From Evansella tamaricis (lineage in GTDB: Bacteria > Bacillota > Bacilli > Bacillales > Salisediminibacteriaceae), in contig NZ_JAHQCS010000110.1 in assembly GCF_019042215.1 (NCBI RefSeq), forward strand, positions 1 to 60,196: a stretch of DNA of 60,196 nt, written 5' to 3'. A program made the position numbers and the translations under genes. The notes beneath the pieces are model-generated. The model was given only the letters and a program-made list of their open reading frames with translations. It was not told the origin of the DNA and ran no database searches. How positions within the stretch are numbered: position 1 is the stretch's first letter; each line of letters starts with the position of its first letter. Below, in pieces: positions 40,213 through 49,032 of the stretch.

Positions 40213-40326
40213 TCCGTGTTACTGGTCATGCAGGCATGAGCGAGAAAGATTGTATAGCGAATCACATTAGGGGAAATCTATCCCTATGTTGAATGCTATA
40301 TTTCTTTGTCTCTCATGCCTTTTTTG
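40213..40326 (+). promoter_or_regulatory. RAT antiterminator and overlapping terminator in the ptsG leader
   Basis: The RAT-like RNA motif CCGTGTTACTGGTCATGCAGGC begins at 40214 and runs into GGCATGAGCGAG. It overlaps the left arm of a long terminator: GGCATGAG (from 40233) pairs with CTCATGCC (to 40319), with AAAGA/TCTTT and TATAGC/GCTATA extending the stem, followed by TTTTTTT. GlcT binding to the RAT would block terminator folding and allow ptsG transcription. The layout matches the known ptsG leader of B. subtilis. Confidence 0.85.
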
Positions 40327-40400
40327 TTGTATCTAATCGGTATTTTCCGTTTCACGAAACCATACTACGGTTAAATAAAAGTTAAAGGAGGATGAAATGT

Positions 40401-42482
40401 ATGTTTAAAAACGCATTTGGACACTTACAAAAAATTGGTAAATCTCTAATGCTACCTGTTGCAATCTTACCCGCTGCCGGTTTATTACTAGCTATAGGTA
40501 ATGCCATGGGTAATCCAAATATGATTAACCTCATGCCTTTCCTGGGAAATGATTTTTTCCAAAATCTAGGGACGATGATGGAGTCTGCAGGTGGAATTAT
40601 ATTTGATAACTTAGCACTCATCTTTGCTCTTGGGGTTGCTGTGGGATTAGCAAACGGAGCTGGGGTTGCTGCCCTTGCTGCGTTAGTCGGCTTCCTCGTC
40701 ATGAACGTTACGATGAGTGTCATGGGAGGTATAACCCTTGAAACGGTGGTAGGCGGTGACAATCCTGCCTATGCTCTAGTTCTCGGTATCCCAACCCTCC
40801 AAACAGGTGTATTTGGTGGTATTATCATCGGGGCCCTCGCTGCTTGGGCTTATAACCGATATTTTAATATTGAACTGCCACAGTTTTTAGGTTTCTTTGC
40901 TGGAAAACGTTTTGTTCCTATCGTCACAGCGTTCGCGGCCTTTTTCGTTGGGGTAGCCATGTTCTTCGTGTGGCCTCCAATTCAAAGTGGAATGAATGCA
41001 GCGTCTCAATTTTTAATGGAAGAAGCAATGACCGTTTCCGTATTCTTTTTCGGATTCATAAAACGACTACTAATTCCATTCGGTTTACATCATATTTACC
41101 ATGCACCATTCTGGTTTGAGTTTGGACAATATACAACAGCTGCTGGTGATATCGTCCGCGGTGACATGAACATCTTTTTCGCACAATTACGGGATAATGT
41201 GGAATTAACAGCCGGTCACTTTATGGCTGGGGAATTCCCAATCATGATGTTCGGTTTACCTGCTGCTGCACTTGCCATGTATCATCAAGCTAGACCGGAG
41301 AACAAAAAAATCGTAGGTGGTTTATTAGGATCTGCCGCCTTAACGTCTTTCTTAACAGGGATAACAGAACCGATTGAATTCTCTTTCTTGTTCTTATCAC
41401 CGTTACTGTTTTTCATTCATGCGGTATTGGACGGAATATCTTTCGTGATCTTATACTGGTTGAATATCAATATGGGGTACACCTTCTCCGGCGGTGCCAT
41501 CGACTTCTTCCTATTCGGTGTCGTACCAGGCAGGGAACCTTGGTGGATCGTCATCTTGGTAGGTCTAGTGTTTGCGGTCATTTACTATACGCTATTTACC
41601 TTTATGATTAAGAAATTCAACCTCTTGACCCCAGGTCGTGAAGAGACGGTTGGTGTGACAGATGAAGGAGATGGAACGTCTAAGGGCCGTGGGAAAAATA
41701 CGGACCTTCCATACAACATTTTAAAAGCTCTCGGTGGTAAAGAGAATCTGAAGGATTTAGATGCATGTATTACACGATTAAGAGTAAGTGTTTACGACAT
41801 TAAACAAGTGGACAAGGATCGTATTAAAGCTCTCGGTGCATCTGGAGTCATGCAAGTTGAAAATAATATTCAAGCCATTTTTGGGCCCCGTTCAGAAAAT
41901 ATTAAAGGACAAATTGAAGATATTATTGCCGGAAAAACACCAGTACCGGCAGAAGAATTGCAAGAATCTAGTTCGGTAAATACGAAAGATGGGGCGATTG
42001 CAGACGCTGCTACCTCGGCAACAGAATTGTCCATTGCAACTCCAATGCAAGGAACAATCAAACCAATTACGGAAGTTCCAGACCAAATGTTTGCAGAAAA
42101 AATGATGGGTGATGGATTTGCAATTGAACCAACAAGTGGAAACGTCGTTTCTCCTGTGGCAGGTACCATCGTCAATTTGTTCCCAACGAAACATGCCATC
42201 GGTCTTCAAACAAAAGAAGGAAAAGAAGTACTTGTTCACGTAGGAATTGATACGGTAAAACTGAAAGGGGAAGGCTTTGAAACATTTGTTTCCCAAGGGG
42301 ACCAAGTGGAGCAAGGTCAAACGTTATTAAAAGTGGACCTTGAATCTGTTAAAAAGGGAGCACCATCCCTAATGACCCCAATAGTCTTCACTAATCTGCA
42401 GGATGATGAATTTGTTGTAATCGAAAAAGGTGGCGCAACATTAGCAGGTGAAGTGGGACGAATCAAAATAGCGAAGAAATAA
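40401..42482 (+). CDS. ptsG: PtsG, glucose-specific PTS enzyme IICBA
   Basis: Imports and phosphorylates glucose using PEP-derived phosphate. It has 693 residues in EIIC-EIIB-EIIA order. EIIC (about 1-400) has membrane segments starting with [20 protein letters not shown] and the sugar-site [22 protein letters not shown] carries phospho-Cys456 in [15 protein letters not shown] carries phospho-His613 in [12 protein letters not shown]. The ATG at 40401 is nine bases after GGAGG; an ATG three codons earlier is too close to it. Control is through the RAT leader by GlcT encoded upstream. A strong terminator follows. Close relatives take up N-acetylglucosamine, but the GlcT context favours glucose. 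Confidence 0.93.
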   Translation: MFKNAFGHLQKIGKSLMLPVAILPAAGLLLAIGNAMGNPNMINLMPFLGNDFFQNLGTMMESAGGIIFDNLALIFALGVAVGLANGAGVAALAALVGFLVMNVTMSVMGGITLETVVGGDNPAYALVLGIPTLQTGVFGGIIIGALAAWAYNRYFNIELPQFLGFFAGKRFVPIVTAFAAFFVGVAMFFVWPPIQSGMNAASQFLMEEAMTVSVFFFGFIKRLLIPFGLHHIYHAPFWFEFGQYTTAAGDIVRGDMNIFFAQLRDNVELTAGHFMAGEFPIMMFGLPAAALAMYHQARPENKKIVGGLLGSAALTSFLTGITEPIEFSFLFLSPLLFFIHAVLDGISFVILYWLNINMGYTFSGGAIDFFLFGVVPGREPWWIVILVGLVFAVIYYTLFTFMIKKFNLLTPGREETVGVTDEGDGTSKGRGKNTDLPYNILKALGGKENLKDLDACITRLRVSVYDIKQVDKDRIKALGASGVMQVENNIQAIFGPRSENIKGQIEDIIAGKTPVPAEELQESSSVNTKDGAIADAATSATELSIATPMQGTIKPITEVPDQMFAEKMMGDGFAIEPTSGNVVSPVAGTIVNLFPTKHAIGLQTKEGKEVLVHVGIDTVKLKGEGFETFVSQGDQVEQGQTLLKVDLESVKKGAPSLMTPIVFTNLQDDEFVVIEKGGATLAGEVGRIKIAKK

Positions 42483-42519
42483 TAAAGGATTTTTGGTGAA
42501 ACTCCATTCTCCATATTCC

Positions 42520-42566
42520 AGCTCCAAATACAAAGCACCATGCTTTGTATTTGGAGCTTTTTTTAT
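42520..42566 (+). terminator. Terminator of ptsG
   Basis: A perfect 18-bp stem, AGCTCCAAATACAAAGCA / TGCTTTGTATTTGGAGCT, with a 3-nt loop, followed by a run of T residues. It lies about 40 bp past the ptsG stop. Confidence 0.95.
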
Positions 42567-42723
42567 TTTTCCATCGCATCGATATTTCCCTTCACGACAT
42601 ATCATGATAATCATGATCCAGACAACATGTCTTGTTGTCCCAATTTGCTGGTGAGTACGGTAGATTTAGTTATGTAGTATTAAGACAAGATTTAGAGGTG
42701 AAAAACGCCTCTTGCGACCTTTA

Positions 42724-42786
42724 AAAAAAGAGAGGCTGTCCCCCCTCCAGATTACATCGTAACCTGATGGGATTGCCTCTCTTTAC
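42724..42786 (-). terminator. Terminator of hpf
   Basis: On the minus strand AAAGAGAGGC pairs with GCCTCTCTTT across a loop of about 40 nt that can fold further, and a T run follows. It lies about 40 bp past the hpf stop. Confidence 0.7.
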
Positions 42787-42821
42787 ATTGATACTCAATC
42801 AATTTTAATTTTATTTAGTTT

Positions 42822-43376
42822 TTATTCTGGCTCGATCAGACCGTAGCGTCCGTCTTTACGCTTGTATACAACGTTAGTGGTGCCACTTACGGAATCTGAG
42901 AATACGAAGAAGTTATGTCCCAGCATATCCATTTGCAAGATCGCTTCTTCTGCGTCCATCGGTTTTAAATCGAATTTCTTCACACGAACCACTTGAATTT
43001 CATCATCATCCATATCAGGTACTTCTTCAGCTAGTGGTTCCAGTTCATTTTTAAACATATATTTTAAACTATCATCTTGTCTGAATTTTCGATTAACCTT
43101 TGTTTTGTGCTTACGGATTTGGCGCTCTAATTTTTCGATTACTAGGTCAATCGCCGCATACATATCAATGTGTTTTTCCTCAGCACGTAACAGTAACTTC
43201 GGCATTGGGATCGTAATCTCTACCTTTTGGTCTGTGTTTAAAACACTCATTTTTACATTCACTTCTGATGCAGGGGCCATATCAAAATATTTTTCCAGTT
43301 TCCCTACTTTTTTCTCAACATAATCTCTTAAGGCTGCTGTAATTTCAAGGTTTTCGCCACGAATATTAAAATTCAT
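42822..43376 (-). CDS. hpf: HPF, long-form ribosome hibernation promoting factor
   Basis: Binds the 30S decoding region and, through its C-terminal domain, pairs 70S ribosomes into inactive 100S dimers in stationary phase. It is 184 residues: an N-terminal HPF/RaiA domain (1-100, NFNIRGENLEITAALRDYVE) and a C-terminal dimerisation domain (about 125-184, VVRVKKFDLKPMDAEEAILQ, GHNFFVFSDS). The open frame extends 23 codons upstream, but the ATG at 43376 has AAGGAGGAG upstream and the family's start. A SigB-type promoter lies at 43417-43443, in keeping with stress control of B. subtilis yvyD. Confidence 0.96.
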   Translation of the reverse strand: MNFNIRGENLEITAALRDYVEKKVGKLEKYFDMAPASEVNVKMSVLNTDQKVEITIPMPKLLLRAEEKHIDMYAAIDLVIEKLERQIRKHKTKVNRKFRQDDSLKYMFKNELEPLAEEVPDMDDDEIQVVRVKKFDLKPMDAEEAILQMDMLGHNFFVFSDSVSGTTNVVYKRKDGRYGLIEPE

Positions 43377-43416
43377 AAGCAAACTCCTCCTTTCAGTTAT
43401 GTATGTACTATTCTTC

Positions 43417-43443
43417 ATACCCGGTTCATATTCCTTCAAAAAC
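43417..43443 (-). promoter_or_regulatory. SigB-like promoter of hpf
   Basis: On the minus strand GTTTTT (43443-43438) and GGGTAT (43422-43417) are separated by 15 bp. The SigB consensus is GTTTAA-N12-15-GGGTAT, so the -10 is exact. The predicted leader is about 35 nt. Confidence 0.55.
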
Positions 43444-43584
43444 ATGAAGAAATGTAAAAAAGATTTTCTTAATGTAAATTTTATAATTAAATCTTTTCAA
43501 AACATAATCTTCAATACTTATGATTGCGATATTAGGAATTTCCCCATCTACTATTTTAGCTAAAAATTAGGAATATATCCCTAT

Positions 43585-43655
43585 GTTCACAAAAACGTCA
43601 AGGACCAGGTCCCCGAATTTTTATTCGGGGACCTGGTCCTTGACAATTCAGTGAC
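43585..43655. repeat. REPIN-like inverted pair of REP palindromes
   Basis: Arms of 22 nt (43597-43618 and 43623-43644) are exact reverse complements around TTTT. Each arm holds a whole REP core (AAGGACCAGGTCCCCGAAT). Outer flanks GTTCAC and GTGAC belong to the same family. This is the best double form in the window and lies between hpf and the cold-shock gene. Confidence 0.88.
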
Positions 43656-43696
43656 TAACCATTCGTCACTCCACTCCATGTTGATAAAAATTCAGA

Positions 43697-43728
43697 AAAA
43701 TCCCGTCTCTGCGGAGAGACGGGATTTT
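43697..43728 (-). terminator. Terminator of the cold-shock gene
   Basis: A perfect 14-bp stem AAAATCCCGTCTCT / AGAGACGGGATTTT with a GCGG tetraloop. It lies just over 100 bp past the csp stop. Confidence 0.75.
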
Positions 43729-43834
43729 AAAACTTCACTCTGATTCAATTCCTATCATAAGTTATCCTGCAAATGACACCTTACTTGCATGTATGCTTTA
43801 GATGTATGATTCATGTTAAGGAGTTCGAATTGAA

Positions 43835-44032
43835 TTAAAGCTTTACTACGTTTGCTGCTTGTGGTCCCCGTGCACCTTCAACAATCTCAAATTGCACCGC
43901 TTGGCCCTCTTCTAATGATTTGAAACCTTCTTCTTCAATTGCGGAGAAATGAACGAATACGTCATCTCCACCTTCTCTTTCAATAAATCCAAATCCCTTT
44001 TCTGCGTTAAACCACTTTACTTTACCTTGCAT
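43835..44032 (-). CDS. cspB: Cold-shock protein (CspB family)
   Basis: A 65-residue single cold-shock domain that binds single-stranded RNA and DNA. Both RNP motifs are present: KGFGFIE and VFVHFSA. GKVKWFN marks the N-terminus. An in-frame GTG lies four codons upstream; the ATG at 44032 gives the conserved start although its nearest AAGGG is rather distant. A SigA-type promoter and a palindrome at the expected transcript start lie upstream. Which of the B. subtilis paralogues (cspB, cspC, cspD) it matches cannot be told from the sequence alone. Confidence 0.93.
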   Translation of the reverse strand: MQGKVKWFNAEKGFGFIEREGGDDVFVHFSAIEEEGFKSLEEGQAVQFEIVEGARGPQAANVVKL

Positions 44033-44068
44033 CTTACGAACCACGTTCCCTTCATTTTCAAGATCATG

Positions 44069-44119
44069 TAGTAATTACTACTACAATTCCACTATAGCAA
44101 CCGTCAAAAACATAGTCAA
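44069..44119 (-). promoter_or_regulatory. SigA promoter of the cold-shock gene with palindrome at the start site
   Basis: TTGACT (44119-44114) and TATAGT (44096-44091) are 17 bp apart on the minus strand. A perfect palindrome GTAGTAATTACTAC occupies 44069-44082, right at the predicted transcript start, and could be an operator or a 5' RNA hairpin. Confidence 0.65.
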
Positions 44120-44499
44120 ACCATTTTAAACTGATTATTTCGACAAATTTCCGCACTCGTTTTTTTCATCCAAAATAAGATTTTTCCCAATAAAATCTTT
44201 AGTGAAACTTTCCAAGAAAATCGAGCGTCAAACACTATGAAAAATGGACAATACAGCATTTTACAAATTTCTTCAATAGTGAACACAAACAATTATTATT
44301 CTCGTCATATACGATAGGATCAACCGTCAAGGGTTCCAACCTTCGACTGATCTAATGAGAGAAAAACTAACATTAACTTCTATCTCATAATTTTTAGAAG
44401 GAATCGTTTCAAATAAATCAAGAAACAAAACAAAATGTTGACCTTAACCTTTTTTTATCAAATGAACTCGATGTAAATCGATTGAGAGGAGTAAAAAAA
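44120..44499. other. Divergent intergenic region csp-asnB
   Basis: No gene is supported. It should hold the asnB promoter and leader, but I cannot pick a convincing -35/-10 pair. A GAGAGGAG site precedes the asnB ATG. Confidence 0.4.
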
Positions 44500-46440
44500 A
44501 TGTGTGGATTTATAGGTATGGTATCAAACAATCCCGACAGTTTGTTGCAGCAGCCATTAAAGGAAATGATGAATGTCATCACCCACCGGGGTCCAAATGA
44601 CTCAGGGGTATATGAAGAAGATCACGTTAGATTAGGCTTCCAGCGATTAAGCATCGTAGATATTGAAGGTGGCCACCAGCCGATGGGATATTTTTACGGG
44701 AGGTATAACATTGTCTTTAACGGGGAGATTTATAACGCCCCTGAGCTCCGGGAAGAACTTCGTGCAAACGGAGCAAGATTTGACACCCATTCTGATACGG
44801 AAGTCATTTTGGCACTGTATCATTATGAAGGTAAAGCTTGTGTTAACCGTTTAAAAGGAATGTTTTCCTTTATGATTTGGGATCGAATCGAACGACGACT
44901 TTTCGGAGCAAGGGATCCCTTTGGAATTAAACCACTATTCTATCGGACATTAAGGGACAACACCATTGTTTTTGCATCAGAAAAAAAATCATTATTCTAT
45001 ATTAATGAGCCAACCTACATCGACGGGGAAGGGGCCTTCCACTACATGACGTTTCAGTATATCCCGGAACCGAATACAGCTACTAGCCAAATTAAAAAGG
45101 TTCCCCCTGGACATTCCTTTGTATGGAATCTTGAGGAAGAATTTAAAATCAGTGCTTACTGGAGACCTGAATTTTTACCGACAGAAACAATTGGAAAAAA
45201 AGTTGTGAATTTCCTGTTGGCACCAATCAAGAAAAAAGAACTGCTAGCGGAAAAGGAGCGCTTCCTAACAGATATTCGAGATACATTAACCGAATCAGTG
45301 AAGCGACATATGCGTTCCGATGTTCCAGTTGGGGCATTCTTATCCGGTGGAATCGATTCTTCCGCCATCGTCGCCCTCGCCCGCCAGTTCCATCCAAGCT
45401 TAAATACATTCACAGCAGAGTTTAAACGAGAAGGCTATAGTGAAGGAGATGTGGCAGAGGAAACTGCGAAGGCTCTCGATGTAAATCATACCCGTGTTAC
45501 TATTTCGGTGGAGGACGTCATGAAGGAGTTTCCAAAGATCGTTTGGCATATGGACGAACCGGTGGCAGATCCGGCAGCGATTCCACTCTACTTCGTCGCC
45601 AAAGAAGCAAGCAAACACGTAACCGTTGTCCTCTCCGGTGAAGGGGCCGATGAACTTTTTGGGGGATATAATATTTACCGGGAACCACAATCCCTTCTTC
45701 CGTTTAAAGCAATCCCGAATGCGTGTAAACCTTTCATTCGCGGACTGGCAGAACAACTTCCTGTTGGTATGAAAGGAAGGAGCTTTTTCATTAGGGGATG
45801 TACGGATATAGAGGACCGGTTTGTTGGAAATGCAAAGATTTTTACAGACAGTGAAAAGGGAAAGATTTTAATACCAGGCTGTCCAGAATGGAAAACAAAT
45901 GACATTACTCAGCAAATTTATAAGAATACTTCCCACTATGATGATGTGACAAAAATGCAGTATATAGATCTTCATACATGGCTTCGGGGTGATATTCTTG
46001 TGAAGGCCGATAAAATGACAATGGCCCATTCTTTAGAACTTCGTGTTCCTTTCTTAGATCGGGATGTCTTCGATGTGGCGTCGCAGCTGCCTTTGCGGGG
46101 GAAAATTCATGGTCGTCAGACAAAAGTTTGGCTCAGGGAGGCACTCACCGAAGTAGTGCCAGCACACGTATTACACCGTAAAAAACTTGGTTTTCCAGTT
46201 CCAATTCGTCACTGGCTTAAAGATGAGATGTACGATTGGGCAAGGAATTGGATTATGGAGAGTCAGACAGAGCATCTGTTTAATAAAGCGGCCTGTCTGG
46301 AGTTGTTGGAGAATCACCGTGTGGGTAAAATCGATGCAAGTCGTAAAATATGGACCATTTTAACATATATGATTTGGCACTCTCAGTATATGGAAAATAA
46401 TCACCTCACTGAACGAAATTACTTACACCAGATAATCTAA
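44500..46440 (+). CDS. asnB: Glutamine-hydrolysing asparagine synthetase
   Basis: Converts aspartate, glutamine and ATP to asparagine. It is 646 residues. The N-terminal Ntn glutaminase has Cys2 exposed after Met removal (CGFIGMVS), with ITHRGPNDSG and IVFNGEIYN. The C-terminal synthetase domain has the PPi loop FLSGGIDSSAIVAL and LSGEGADELFGGY, and a later DKMTMAHSLELRVPFLD. The ATG at 44500 is chosen because Cys must be residue 2. It is probably monocistronic; a REP-like palindrome directly follows the stop. Whether it corresponds to B. subtilis asnB or asnO is not decided here. Confidence 0.93.
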   Translation: MCGFIGMVSNNPDSLLQQPLKEMMNVITHRGPNDSGVYEEDHVRLGFQRLSIVDIEGGHQPMGYFYGRYNIVFNGEIYNAPELREELRANGARFDTHSDTEVILALYHYEGKACVNRLKGMFSFMIWDRIERRLFGARDPFGIKPLFYRTLRDNTIVFASEKKSLFYINEPTYIDGEGAFHYMTFQYIPEPNTATSQIKKVPPGHSFVWNLEEEFKISAYWRPEFLPTETIGKKVVNFLLAPIKKKELLAEKERFLTDIRDTLTESVKRHMRSDVPVGAFLSGGIDSSAIVALARQFHPSLNTFTAEFKREGYSEGDVAEETAKALDVNHTRVTISVEDVMKEFPKIVWHMDEPVADPAAIPLYFVAKEASKHVTVVLSGEGADELFGGYNIYREPQSLLPFKAIPNACKPFIRGLAEQLPVGMKGRSFFIRGCTDIEDRFVGNAKIFTDSEKGKILIPGCPEWKTNDITQQIYKNTSHYDDVTKMQYIDLHTWLRGDILVKADKMTMAHSLELRVPFLDRDVFDVASQLPLRGKIHGRQTKVWLREALTEVVPAHVLHRKKLGFPVPIRHWLKDEMYDWARNWIMESQTEHLFNKAACLELLENHRVGKIDASRKIWTILTYMIWHSQYMENNHLTERNYLHQII

Positions 46441-46445
46441 ATGTT

Positions 46446-46484
46446 CACAAAACTGTGCGGGACCTGGTCCCGCACAGTTTTGTG
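46446..46484. repeat. Perfect REP-like palindrome after asnB
   Basis: Two 19-nt arms (CACAAAACTGTGCGGGACC and its complement) flank a central T, starting 6 bp past the asnB stop. It could act as a transcript-end hairpin, although no T run follows. Confidence 0.88.
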
Positions 46485-47261
46485 TAATGAATATGTGACG
46501 TTTTTGTGGACAGAGAAAATCCCGCTTGTATTTTTACAATTCTTCCAATAAAATGAAGCTTGACTAACAACAAGTGGAAGTTACCACTTACATTACGACC
46601 TCTTTCGACATCACTCTAGTAATTATTAACGCTAAACATTATTTTATTCAATTCATCTAGTATCCAATCAACTAGTTATCATCTAGATTGTCGAATGGAA
46701 ACTACTTCCTATCTTCTTCCCGCATATAAACTCCATTCACATTTATCTCAATTATTTTTTCCAAGTTTCATCTCTTCACTTTATGGAACCCCATGAATCA
46801 CAACATAGAGTTTTGGTCATTTTTTTAACAAACCACTAAAAAGCCCCTACCATCCCAACTCTCAGTGGAATGTTTTCCCCGTTCTGTTGTGACAAGGAGT
46901 GCTTATTGACTTCTGGCCTGGGAAGAAAAAGGAATCCATATTTATGATACATACAATCATACAGATTCCTACATCAATAAGTATATGTTAAGTGTGAAAG
47001 TTAGCTTTTGTTAGACACTACTTCTTGATGATACATATTACTAAAACTAATTTCATGACAATAATTTAATAACTTTCACACTTTTTTAAACATATTTCTA
47101 TTCCAGTTTTCCTAATAAGTTCATTGGATAGAAGAAGAAACTAATAAGACAGGAGGGACAAACCATTTTATTAACCAAATCTAGAACTTAAGACTAAATG
47201 ATGCAGGGATGCTTTGCCTCTATCTATTTTGTTTCTGTATCTAAAAGGAGGAACTCATGAT
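46485..47261. other. Intergenic region asnB to RAYT
   Basis: No gene is supported. A 94-bp segment (46990-47083) is bounded by 14-bp inverted repeats AAGTGTGAAAGTTA / TAACTTTCACACTT, with a T run on its right side. It could be a short MITE or a long-loop terminator. The remainder is AT-rich. Confidence 0.5.
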
Positions 47262-48005
47262 ATGCCGATACCAAAACGACAGTGGTATCCCGGTGCTATT
47301 TATCATGTAATCAGCCGTGGAATACGAAGATCACCAATTTTCCTTTGTCCTGGTGACTTTATAAAGTTTAATAGAGTCCTTGATAACACGCTTCAATATA
47401 CACCATATCATCTTCATGCCTATTGCCTGATGACAAATCATTACCATTTACTGGTTGGCACAAAGAGCGACCCCCTCCATAAGATCATGCATTCGATAAA
47501 CGGTTCCTATGCCACTTGGTTTAATAAGAAGTATAAGCTCAGTGGGCACGTATTCGAAAACCGTTATTCTTCCCACCCGGTCCCCTCTGATTATGGCCTA
47601 ATGGCTGTAAGTGCTTATATCCATAACAACCCACTTGCTGCAAATATGATTGACGATCCAATTTATTATCCTTGGAGCAGTTTGCAATATTATGTCAATC
47701 CTGAATTAACAGCAGGATCACCACATTTTTCCCAAAGTATCTCGGAAAGGAAGACTTTTAACCTTAGTTTGAATATTAAAGAATCGGTACCAGTAAATAG
47801 TTTGGTGGATACATATCCAAACCCTTCCGAATGGAGCTCATTTATCGTTCCAAATCCACCTTCTGGATCACCTCCACCAAAGGCGTTCACAAGAGAGCGA
47901 ATTCGGCAATTATTCCCGGTTCCTCTTCACATTTATTACAAAAAATATGTTGAGAGAGAATGGAAACTTCATTGTATTCAAAAATCTATGAAAACCAAAT
48001 CTTAG
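47262..48005 (+). CDS. REP-associated-type Y1 (HUH) transposase
   Basis: A 247-residue single-strand DNA transposase of the Y1/RAYT group. The HUH motif is His60-Tyr-His62 (LMTNHYHLLV). A downstream helix with Tyr111 before SAYIHNNPLAA is the likely nucleophile site. The C-terminal ~90 residues carry a further basic segment. Unlike IS200 TnpA (about 150 residues), it is long and has no visible flanking IS ends, as expected of RAYTs, which act on dispersed palindromes. The ATG at 47262 follows AAAGGAGG by ten bases. An SSB gene follows 13 bp after its stop, so both are on one transcript. The REP-like palindromes in this window are candidate substrates; this is inference. Confidence 0.88.
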   Translation: MPIPKRQWYPGAIYHVISRGIRRSPIFLCPGDFIKFNRVLDNTLQYTPYHLHAYCLMTNHYHLLVGTKSDPLHKIMHSINGSYATWFNKKYKLSGHVFENRYSSHPVPSDYGLMAVSAYIHNNPLAANMIDDPIYYPWSSLQYYVNPELTAGSPHFSQSISERKTFNLSLNIKESVPVNSLVDTYPNPSEWSSFIVPNPPSGSPPPKAFTRERIRQLFPVPLHIYYKKYVEREWKLHCIQKSMKTKS

Positions 48006-48018
48006 AGGAGTGAAAGAA

Positions 48019-48594
48019 ATGTTAAATCAAGTTATTCTGATCGGTCGTATTGTTAAAGATCCTGTGGTGAACAACACAAAAGAAGGGACTGCTGTTACTC
48101 GATTGACACTAGCTGTGCGCCGCCCATTCAAAAACCACGAAGGTAATTATGATACGGATTTTGTAACATGTACAGCTTGGAAAAAGCTAGCAGAGACTTC
48201 CGCAGACTATTGCACAAAAGGGTCACTCGTGTGTGTAACTGGCCGGGTTCAAGTACGGACCTATGACATCATGGAAAATAAGCGGATGACCATTTCTGAA
48301 ATTGTAGCCGAAAATATTACATTTCTTCAGTTAAAACGGAATCAATCTTCAACTGAAATTGTAGTCCCTATTCCCGGCCAGGATTCTTCCCATACTCCAA
48401 GTCAGGCAACCAAAGGTAACTCTGCTCCACCATCTCATCCTGACGAAATACGTAACCCTAATCAAACACCTCCCTCGGGAGATGCCTCAAAACCAGTACA
48501 ATCGAGTACTACTACCAGCCAAACTGTTTCATCAGCACATGGAACAACTAATCAAAAGGAATCACCAGCTTCAACTGCCACATTACCTTTTTAA
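48019..48594 (+). CDS. ssb: Single-stranded DNA-binding protein paralogue
   Basis: Residues 1-108 form an SSB OB fold (MLNQVILIGRIVKDPVVNNT, RLTLAVRR.F, DFVTCTAWKKLAETSADYC, VTGRVQVRTY). The remaining ~80 residues are a Ser/Thr/Pro/Gln-rich linker. The C-terminus ends TLPF; the final Pro-Phe of SSB proteins is kept, but the usual acidic residues before it are absent, so contacts with replication proteins may be altered. It is unlikely to be the main replicative ssb, which normally lies between rpsF and rpsR. Coupling to the Y1 transposase suggests a role with single-stranded intermediates. GAGGAG overlaps the end of the upstream gene. Confidence 0.9.
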   Translation: MLNQVILIGRIVKDPVVNNTKEGTAVTRLTLAVRRPFKNHEGNYDTDFVTCTAWKKLAETSADYCTKGSLVCVTGRVQVRTYDIMENKRMTISEIVAENITFLQLKRNQSSTEIVVPIPGQDSSHTPSQATKGNSAPPSHPDEIRNPNQTPPSGDASKPVQSSTTTSQTVSSAHGTTNQKESPASTATLPF

Positions 48595-48700
48595 AGTATT
48601 TATTTTCAGGATCATTTTTTCACCATCATTTTAAATAATACGGCTAGTCCCATCACTTATGTTCTAGCTTTTATCATTGAATATTGGAGGAACATCAACA

Positions 48701-48940
48701 ATGACTGAATTGGAGCTGCTTAAAGTAATCCTGCATAAACTGGCAAGGATTGAAAAAGAAATGGTTAAAACAAGTGAACTGGATGGTTTGATCCAACAGA
48801 TGATTTGTCAAGAAGAAAATCTAGAATCTGTGCATTGTCTTTTAGACGATTTAAAAACCAGTATTGAAATTAAGCACCTGGAAAATATCAATTCCGATGA
48901 GTTTCTACTTCGCTCCATTCGTGAGCCTGTTGAATTGTAG
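48701..48940 (+). CDS. Small coiled-coil protein downstream of RAYT-ssb
   Basis: 79 residues, mostly amphipathic helix with heptad-like Leu/Ile spacing (ELELLKVILHKLARIEKEM, ESVHCLLDDLKTSIEIKHLE). I do not recognise a family with certainty. The ATG at 48701 has TTGGAGG ten bases upstream. It lies 106 bp after ssb on the same strand and before a terminator at 49033, so it is probably the third gene of the transcript. An adaptor or oligomerisation role is possible but unproven. Confidence 0.7.
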   Translation: MTELELLKVILHKLARIEKEMVKTSELDGLIQQMICQEENLESVHCLLDDLKTSIEIKHLENINSDEFLLRSIREPVEL

Positions 48941-49032
48941 TGAGATACTCAGTAGATTTAAAATTATCGGCACTGGTCACTTGCTTTGGGCTTATCAACA
49001 CACGTTAATTTTTTCAGTTTGATAAACGATGT

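Noticed and set aside
47262-48005. Transposase gene as part of a complete IS200/IS605 element
   Set aside because: The protein is longer than IS200 TnpA, no subterminal end hairpins of an IS were recognised at its borders, no tnpB is present, and an ssb gene is in its operon.
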